From contig JAOUFX010000041.1 of the NCBI GenBank assembly GCA_029857975.1, forward strand, positions 1 to 10,821: DNA of 10,821 nt, read 5' to 3'. Within the stretch, counting starts at the first letter, position 1; every line of letters starts with the position of its first letter. Positions 6,371-10,821 of the stretch are shown in pieces. Made by a program: the position numbers and the translations under genes. The stretch comes from Deltaproteobacteria bacterium (GTDB lineage Bacteria > Desulfobacterota > SM23-61). Under the pieces are notes generated by a model, which ran no database searches, had not been told where the DNA came from, and was given only the letters and a program-made list of their open reading frames with translations.

Positions 6371-7780
6371 ATCGTTAATTTTTCTGCCGGCGAGATTACC
6401 AGGATTACAGGAGGAGAACTTCTTGGCGGTGACCCCCTTCTCCGGGCGGTGGGGGTTTGCAGCGACTCCCGCCAGGTCCACGGAGGAGAACTTTTCATTC
6501 CCCTGCAGGGACCAAAGTTCGACGGGCATGACTTTATCAAAGAGGCCATGGCCAAAGGAGCCGCTGGCTCCTTGGTGCAGCGCGGCCGGCTGGAGATCCC
6601 AGGAACAAATCATTGGCCGGGGAAATTTTCCGTCCGGGTCGGGGATGTTTTGCAGGCTCTCGGTGACCTTGCTCATTCCTGGCGCTGCCGCCATTCCGTG
6701 CAAGTGGTGGCCATAACGGGAAGTAACGGGAAAACGACCACGAAAGAGATGACGGCCCGCATCCTTGCCAGAAAGTTCAATGTCCTGAAGACCGAGGGCA
6801 ATTGGAATAACCTCATTGGTCTTCCCCTGATGCTTTTGAAGCTGGCGCCGGAGCACGAGGTTGCCGTTCTGGAGATGGGAATGAATGTGCCCGGCGAGAT
6901 CCGCAGGTTGAAGGAAATCGCTGCGCCGCAGGTTTCCACGATCAGCAACATCGGCCATGCCCACCTGGAATTCCTGAAAGACTTGGAAGGGGTGGCCCGG
7001 GCCAAAGGGGAACTCTGGGAAACAGCAGGGGAAAAAGATTGGATTGCGGTTAACAGCGATGATCCAAGAGTGGTGAAGCTGGCGGCATCGGCCCAGTGCC
7101 AGAAGAAAACTTTCGGCATTTTGCGGAAAGCAGATATCGGGGCCGGGGAACTTTACCTGGAAAAAGGAAAGGGGATTGGTTTTTTCTTGAGCATGGAGGG
7201 GGCGAGACGCGCCGTGCAATTGTCCGTTTTCGGAAAACATAATGTATACAATGCACTGGCCGCGTCGGCTTTGGGGAAAATTTTAGGGATCAGCCTGGAA
7301 GAAATTGGAGCCGGGCTGGAGGAATTTCGGCCCTTGGCGGGGAGAGGCGAAGTTTTGCGCTTGGGCCAAAATGTACGAGTTCTGGATGATTCTTATAATG
7401 CCAATCCTGATTCCTTCCAAGCCGCGTTGGCGGCGTTTGGGGAGATGAAAGGGGAAAACCGTGGTTTACTGGTGATGGGGGATATGCTGGAGCTCGGGCC
7501 CACTTCATCCGCTGAACACGAAAAAATAGGGAAATGGGTCGCCAAGATGGAGTTGGCGCACCTGATTTTTTTGGGGGAGAAAGCCCGCCATTTGGCCGAA
7601 GGGGCTGGCGCTGCTGGAGCTGAAAAGAAAAAAGTGTTTGTCGCTCACACCCATGAAGAAGTGTTAAAAAATTTGAAAAAAAATATCGTAAACGGAGACT
7701 GGATTTTGGTCAAGGGTTCCCGAGCGATGCAGATGGAACGGATCATTAAAGGACTGGAAGATTTATTGGGGAGGGCGTGA
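6371..7780 (+). CDS. murF: UDP-MurNAc-tripeptide:D-Ala-D-Ala ligase MurF, start codon unclear
   Basis: MurF adds D-Ala-D-Ala to UDP-MurNAc-tripeptide with ATP, the last cytoplasmic step of the pentapeptide precursor. Counting from 6371 (469 residues), family motifs are GEITRITGGELLGG (7-20), CSDSRQVHGGELFIPLQG (30-47), the P-loop ITGSNGKTTTKE (115-126), GNWNNLIGLP (143-152), LEMGMNVPGEI (167-177), NIGHAHLEFL (193-202), DDSYNANPDS (339-348) and VKGSRAMQME (447-456). The oddity is the start. The reading frame runs back to the murE stop (6365-6367) without any ATG, GTG or TTG before GTG at 6449, which would delete about 26 conserved residues of the N-terminal domain. An ATC at 6371, 7 nt after a perfect AGGAGG, sits exactly where homologues begin. 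It may be a rare AUC start, a G-to-C change or sequencing error in an ATG, or a one-base indel after the ATG at 6364. The product is certain but the start is not. The gap to mraY is 17 nt. Confidence 0.9.
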   Translation: MVNFSAGEITRITGGELLGGDPLLRAVGVCSDSRQVHGGELFIPLQGPKFDGHDFIKEAMAKGAAGSLVQRGRLEIPGTNHWPGKFSVRVGDVLQALGDLAHSWRCRHSVQVVAITGSNGKTTTKEMTARILARKFNVLKTEGNWNNLIGLPLMLLKLAPEHEVAVLEMGMNVPGEIRRLKEIAAPQVSTISNIGHAHLEFLKDLEGVARAKGELWETAGEKDWIAVNSDDPRVVKLAASAQCQKKTFGILRKADIGAGELYLEKGKGIGFFLSMEGARRAVQLSVFGKHNVYNALAASALGKILGISLEEIGAGLEEFRPLAGRGEVLRLGQNVRVLDDSYNANPDSFQAALAAFGEMKGENRGLLVMGDMLELGPTSSAEHEKIGKWVAKMELAHLIFLGEKARHLAEGAGAAGAEKKKVFVAHTHEEVLKNLKKNIVNGDWILVKGSRAMQMERIIKGLEDLLGRA

Positions 7781-7797
7781 GAACGTAAACCTCGACG

Positions 7798-8874
7798 ATG
7801 CTCTATTTTATCCTCTACTCCTTACATGAGAAATTTTCGGTCTTTAATGTCTTCCGGTATATTACGTTCCGGGCGATTTTGGCTATTCTGACAGCTCTGG
7901 TCATTTCCTTTTTTTGCGGCCCATGGGTGATCCGTAAGCTGCAGCAGCTGCAGGTGCAACAATTCATCCGGCAGGACGGGCCGAGCACCCACCTCGGAAA
8001 AGAAGGAACGCCTACCATGGGGGGGACATTGATTTTGTTCTCCATTATTCTGGCCGTCTTTTTGTGGGCGGATCTGACCAATTTTTACATATGGGTTGCC
8101 TTGTTTGTCACGACGGGATTCGGGGTAATTGGTTTTGCGGACGATTACCGGAAGTTGACTCGCAAAAACTCTAAAGGCCTGTTCGTAAAAGAAAAATTTT
8201 TATATCAAGGTGCTGTGGCGTTGGCAGCTTCGCTCATGCTTTATTTTTACCCCACCTTCAAGAGTACGTTCAGTGTGCCTTTTTTCAAGGAATTTTTGCC
8301 CAATCTGGGAGTGTTTTATATTTTTCTGGCGGTTTTTGTGATGGTGGGAACGTCAAACGCCGTGAACCTGACAGATGGCTTGGATGGGCTGGCCATCGGG
8401 CCGGTGCTGATCGCGGCGGGAACGTTTATGGTTTTGGCTTATTTAGTCGGGCACGTAAAAATAGCCAGCTATCTTCAAATTCCTTACGTTTCCGGCAGCG
8501 GCGAGCTGACCATTTTTTGTGGGGCCATGGTGGGAGCGTCCATGGGCTTCCTCTGGTACAATACTTATCCTGCCCAAATGTTCATGGGAGACACGGGTTC
8601 GGTATCTTTAGGAGCGGCTTTAGGTGCGATCGCGGTCATTACCAAACAAGAAATCCTACTGGCCATTGTTGGTGGGCTCTTTGTCCTGGAAACACTCTCG
8701 GTGATTTTCCAGGTGGCCTCATACAAAATCAGGCGGAAAAGGATTTTTCGCATGGCACCCCTGCATCATCATTTTGAGTTAAAAGGGTGGGCCGAACCCA
8801 AGGTTATTGTGCGCTTTTGGATCATAACCATTTTTTTAGCTCTGGTCGCCCTGAGCACGCTGAAATTGAGGTGA
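7798..8874 (+). CDS. mraY: Phospho-N-acetylmuramoyl-pentapeptide-transferase MraY
   Basis: MraY is the polytopic inner-membrane enzyme that transfers phospho-MurNAc-pentapeptide from UDP to undecaprenyl phosphate, making lipid I. The 358 residues are hydrophobic throughout, as expected for about ten membrane segments, and match the usual length. Active-site features are visible: [16 protein letters not shown] (61-76), the Asp pair in GFADDYRK (Asp115, Asp116), [10 protein letters not shown] (190-199), FMGDTGS (262-268, Asp265) and the HHH motif in PLHHHFE (His323-325). The N-terminus ([10 protein letters not shown]) aligns well with known MraY proteins. The ATG at 7798 is the first start after an in-frame TAA at 7786-7788. 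No clear ribosome binding site precedes it, so coupling to murF 17 nt upstream is possible. Confidence 0.97.
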   Translation: MLYFILYSLHEKFSVFNVFRYITFRAILAILTALVISFFCGPWVIRKLQQLQVQQFIRQDGPSTHLGKEGTPTMGGTLILFSIILAVFLWADLTNFYIWVALFVTTGFGVIGFADDYRKLTRKNSKGLFVKEKFLYQGAVALAASLMLYFYPTFKSTFSVPFFKEFLPNLGVFYIFLAVFVMVGTSNAVNLTDGLDGLAIGPVLIAAGTFMVLAYLVGHVKIASYLQIPYVSGSGELTIFCGAMVGASMGFLWYNTYPAQMFMGDTGSVSLGAALGAIAVITKQEILLAIVGGLFVLETLSVIFQVASYKIRRKRIFRMAPLHHHFELKGWAEPKVIVRFWIITIFLALVALSTLKLR

Positions 8875-8875
8875 A

Positions 8876-8917
8876 AAAGCATAGCGCAAAGCGCAGAGCG
8901 TAAGGCGTAAAACCTAA
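8876..8917 (+). repeat. Degenerate heptamer tandem repeat between mraY and murD
   Basis: After the mraY stop the sequence divides into 7-nt units: AAAGCAT, AGCGCAA (8883-8889), AGCGCAG (8890-8896), AGCGTAA (8897-8903), GGCGTAA (8904-8910), AACCTAA. The four central units differ from each other by one to three positions; the flanking units are weaker. It has no coding potential in context and no clear hairpin. Function unknown; it may be a decayed short-sequence repeat. Confidence 0.55.
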
Positions 8918-8980
8918 AAACGTGGCACTCAATACTTAGCCTTTTTTTCATTTGAAGTCTTGACCTCTTTTAGTAAAGCT

Positions 8981-10369
8981 ATGGATCTGAAGGGTAGAAA
9001 AGTTTTGGTCGTCGGGCTTGCCCGGACGGGCGCGGCCACCGCACGGTTTTTGGCCCGTCAAGGCGTTAGGCTGAAAATTTCGGAGGCCAAACCGGCCCGG
9101 GAAATCGAGGCGGCCCGGAAAGCCCTACAAGATCTTCCGGTTGAATGGGAGTTGGGCGGGCACACCATCCAATTCTTCGGGGAAGAGGATCTCATCGTGG
9201 TCAGTCCGGGTGTGCCCATGGATATTGAGCCGCTGGTGCAAGCCCGGGCCAATGGAATTCCGGTAATCAGCGAAATGGAGTTGGCTTTCAAGTTCTTACG
9301 CCGGCCGTTGATCGGCATCACGGGTACCAACGGAAAAACGACGACTACCACTTTGATTGGCGAAATGCTCCGGGCCAGCGGGAGGAAGGCCTTCGTGGGT
9401 GGCAATATCGGCAATCCCCTCATCGAGTATGTAGGCGGTCCTCAAGAAGAAGAATGGGTAGTGGCGGAAATCAGTAGCTTCCAACTGGAAGGAATCGTGG
9501 ATTTTCGGCCGCAGATCAGCATCCTCTTGAATATTACCGAGGACCATCTGGATCGATACCCCAATTTCCAGGAGTACATCCGGACCAAAGGAAAAATTCT
9601 CCAAAACCAGGGGAAAGACGACTACGCTTTGCTCAACGCAGATGATCCGCTTACTTTCCAGTTCGCCCACCGGGTAGAGTCGCAAGTGATTCTTTTCAGT
9701 TCCCAGAGGGCAGTACCCGCAGGTTGTTTTTTGGAGAAGGGAGCCATTTTTTTCCAGGGCGGGGATGGGAAAAAAGAAAGATTTGGGTTGGAGCGTTTGA
9801 AAATCCGGGGGGCCCACAATTTGGAAAACATAATGGCAGCGGTTGCAGCGGGCAAAATTTGTGGCTGCCCGTCGGAAGCTTTGCAAAAGGTGATGGAAGA
9901 ATTTCCCGGACTGGAGCACCGGTTGGAATGGGTGCAGGATATTGACGGAGTAAGTTTTTTTAACGATTCTAAGGGCACAAACGTAGGTTCCGTGGTGAAA
10001 TCCTTGATGAGTTTCCGGGAGCCCGTCTTGCTGATCGCCGGAGGAAAGGACAAAGGCGGAGATTATAGCCCGCTGAAAAACATGATTGGCACCCAAGTAA
10101 AAGGAATGGCCCTGATCGGGGAAGCCAAAAAAAGGATGGGGGAAGCGTTGGGGGGGCTCACGGAAACAGTCCCATTGGATACCCTGGAGGAAGCTGTACA
10201 TTGGGCATCTTCCAAGGCTTCTCCAGGCGATGTCGTTCTCCTTTCCCCCGCCTGTTCGAGCTTTGACATGTTCGAGAACTATCAAGAGCGCGGGAAGCGT
10301 TTTAAAACCATCGTTCAGGAATTGAGTAAAAATTCACCGGGGAAGAAAGCTCTTGCCCATGGGCTCTGA
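8981..10369 (+). CDS. murD: UDP-N-acetylmuramoyl-L-alanine:D-glutamate ligase MurD
   Basis: MurD ligates D-glutamate to UDP-MurNAc-L-Ala with ATP in the cytoplasm. The 462 residues have the Rossmann-like N-terminus GRKVLVVGLARTG (5-17), the P-loop GITGTNGKTTTTT (112-124), GGNIGNPL (140-147), EISSFQLEG (163-171), NITEDHLDRYP (184-194) and the presumed carbamylated Lys203 in IRTKGKIL. The C-terminal domain has EHRLEWV, FFNDSKGTN, IAGGKDKGGDY and LSPACSSFDMFENYQERG. The ATG at 8981 is chosen because MDLKGRKVLVVG is a typical MurD beginning. An in-frame TTG at 8960 would add seven residues without support from homologues, and neither start has a strong ribosome binding site. It is separated from mraY by 106 nt and overlaps ftsW by 11 nt. 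Confidence 0.95.
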   Translation: MDLKGRKVLVVGLARTGAATARFLARQGVRLKISEAKPAREIEAARKALQDLPVEWELGGHTIQFFGEEDLIVVSPGVPMDIEPLVQARANGIPVISEMELAFKFLRRPLIGITGTNGKTTTTTLIGEMLRASGRKAFVGGNIGNPLIEYVGGPQEEEWVVAEISSFQLEGIVDFRPQISILLNITEDHLDRYPNFQEYIRTKGKILQNQGKDDYALLNADDPLTFQFAHRVESQVILFSSQRAVPAGCFLEKGAIFFQGGDGKKERFGLERLKIRGAHNLENIMAAVAAGKICGCPSEALQKVMEEFPGLEHRLEWVQDIDGVSFFNDSKGTNVGSVVKSLMSFREPVLLIAGGKDKGGDYSPLKNMIGTQVKGMALIGEAKKRMGEALGGLTETVPLDTLEEAVHWASSKASPGDVVLLSPACSSFDMFENYQERGKRFKTIVQELSKNSPGKKALAHGL

Positions 10370-10821
10370 ACAAAGATCCGATATCCTTCTTCTTGTTACC
10401 GTGATGGCCTTGGTGGGGTTGGGGATCGTCATGGTCTATAGCGCCAGCTTCGCAGTCGCCGGCCAGCGGTTTGGGGATTCCTATCATTTCTTGAAGAAGC
10501 AAGCCGTGGCCGCGGCCTTGGGAATTCTTTTGATGTTTTTATTGGCGAAGATGAATTACCGGCGCTGGCAAAATTTAGCCCTTCCCCTTTTACTGCTGAG
10601 CCTGGTGCTCTTGGGGATTCTGGTACTGCCAGGTTGGCGCCATGAAGTGGGAGGATCGGCCCGCTGGTTAAAATTCTCTTTCCTGTCTTTTCAGCCGTCG
10701 GAACTGGCTAAACTTGCCCTGGTTATTTATCTGGCGCACTCCTTGGCCAGGAAAGAAGGGAGGATGAAGAGCTTTAGCACGGGTTTCCTCCCCTACGTGA
10801 TTGTCCTAGGAATTTTGTTCA
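10359..10821 (+). CDS. ftsW: Septal peptidoglycan glycosyltransferase FtsW, 3' end missing
   Basis: FtsW is the SEDS-family membrane glycosyltransferase that polymerises lipid II at the septum together with FtsI. The window ends after 154 codons with no stop reached. The visible part has hydrophobic segments at about 9-30, 47-64, 73-92 and 115-130 plus the start of another near 143. It also has the SEDS signature region GGSARWLKFSFLSFQPSELAKLA (98-120) with its diagnostic FQPSE, and the MVYSAS sequence at the end of the first segment. The ATG at 10359 overlaps the murD stop by 11 nt; the ribosome binding site is weak, suggesting coupling. RodA is the main alternative, but the position directly after murD in a dcw cluster favours FtsW. 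murG, murC and the remaining cluster genes would be expected downstream. Confidence 0.93.
   Translation, partial: MGSEQRSDILLLVTVMALVGLGIVMVYSASFAVAGQRFGDSYHFLKKQAVAAALGILLMFLLAKMNYRRWQNLALPLLLLSLVLLGILVLPGWRHEVGGSARWLKFSFLSFQPSELAKLALVIYLAHSLARKEGRMKSFSTGFLPYVIVLGILF

Noticed and set aside
6409..6425. A second AGGAGG followed by TTG, as an alternative murF start
   Set aside because: The TTG is in a different frame from murF, and the AGGAGG simply encodes the conserved Gly-Gly-Glu.
8923..8940. TGGCAC followed by TTAGC, reminiscent of a sigma-54 promoter upstream of murD
   Set aside because: The GG-to-GC distance is 13 nt instead of the required 10, and the -12 element is imperfect.
8924..8948. 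Possible terminator before murD (GGC...GCC then a run of seven T)
   Set aside because: Only 3 bp of stem pair across a 12-nt loop, too weak to support a terminator.
8952..8983. TTGAAG and TTGACC hexamers as a murD promoter
   Set aside because: No -10-like hexamer lies at a suitable distance; for TTGACC the spacing would place it inside the coding start.

Overview
The window lies in the 5' two-thirds of a division and cell wall (dcw) cluster, with all genes on the + strand. The order is mltG (5' end outside the window), mraZ, rsmH, ftsL, ftsI (PBP3 type with a C-terminal PASTA domain), murE, murF, mraY, murD and ftsW (3' end outside the window). Nothing mobile, viral, CRISPR-like or foreign is visible, and there are no RNA genes. 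The MurE DNPR motif predicts meso-diaminopimelate peptidoglycan. Together with a short FtsL, a PASTA-tailed FtsI and mltG directly upstream of mraZ, this suggests a Gram-negative diderm. My best guess is the former Deltaproteobacteria (Desulfobacterota-like), but that placement rests on general resemblance of the proteins and gene order, not on a search.

Layout. Bases 1-855 hold the end of the lytic transglycosylase gene mltG. Bases 856-965 hold a near-consensus sigma-70 promoter followed by three AAAGTGG boxes at an exact 10-bp period, a good candidate for the MraZ operator and promoter of the cluster. Bases 966-4670 are a tight block (mraZ, rsmH, ftsL, ftsI) with a 6-nt gap, a 20-nt overlap and a 4-nt ATGA overlap. 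Bases 4671-4834 are the longest gap and hold a small hairpin, a second likely promoter and a strong ribosome binding site for murE. Bases 4835-8874 are murE, murF and mraY, closely packed. Bases 8875-8980 are a short gap with degenerate heptamer repeats. Bases 8981-10821 are murD overlapping ftsW.

How the genes work together. MurD, MurE and MurF add D-Glu, meso-DAP and D-Ala-D-Ala to UDP-MurNAc-L-Ala in the cytoplasm. MraY transfers the phospho-MurNAc-pentapeptide to undecaprenyl phosphate to give lipid I. FtsW polymerises lipid II and FtsI cross-links it at the septum, with FtsL as part of the divisome subcomplex that activates them. MltG cuts nascent glycan strands. MraZ is the cluster regulator and RsmH methylates 16S rRNA.

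The window is mostly a textbook cluster and I do not see an undescribed system. The points most worth checking are: (1) murF has no ATG, GTG or TTG codon where its conserved N-terminus begins, yet a perfect AGGAGG sits 7 nt before an ATC codon; (2) the phased MraZ boxes; (3) a second, PASTA-like ending in another frame just after the ftsI stop; (4) the heptamer repeats between mraY and murD.
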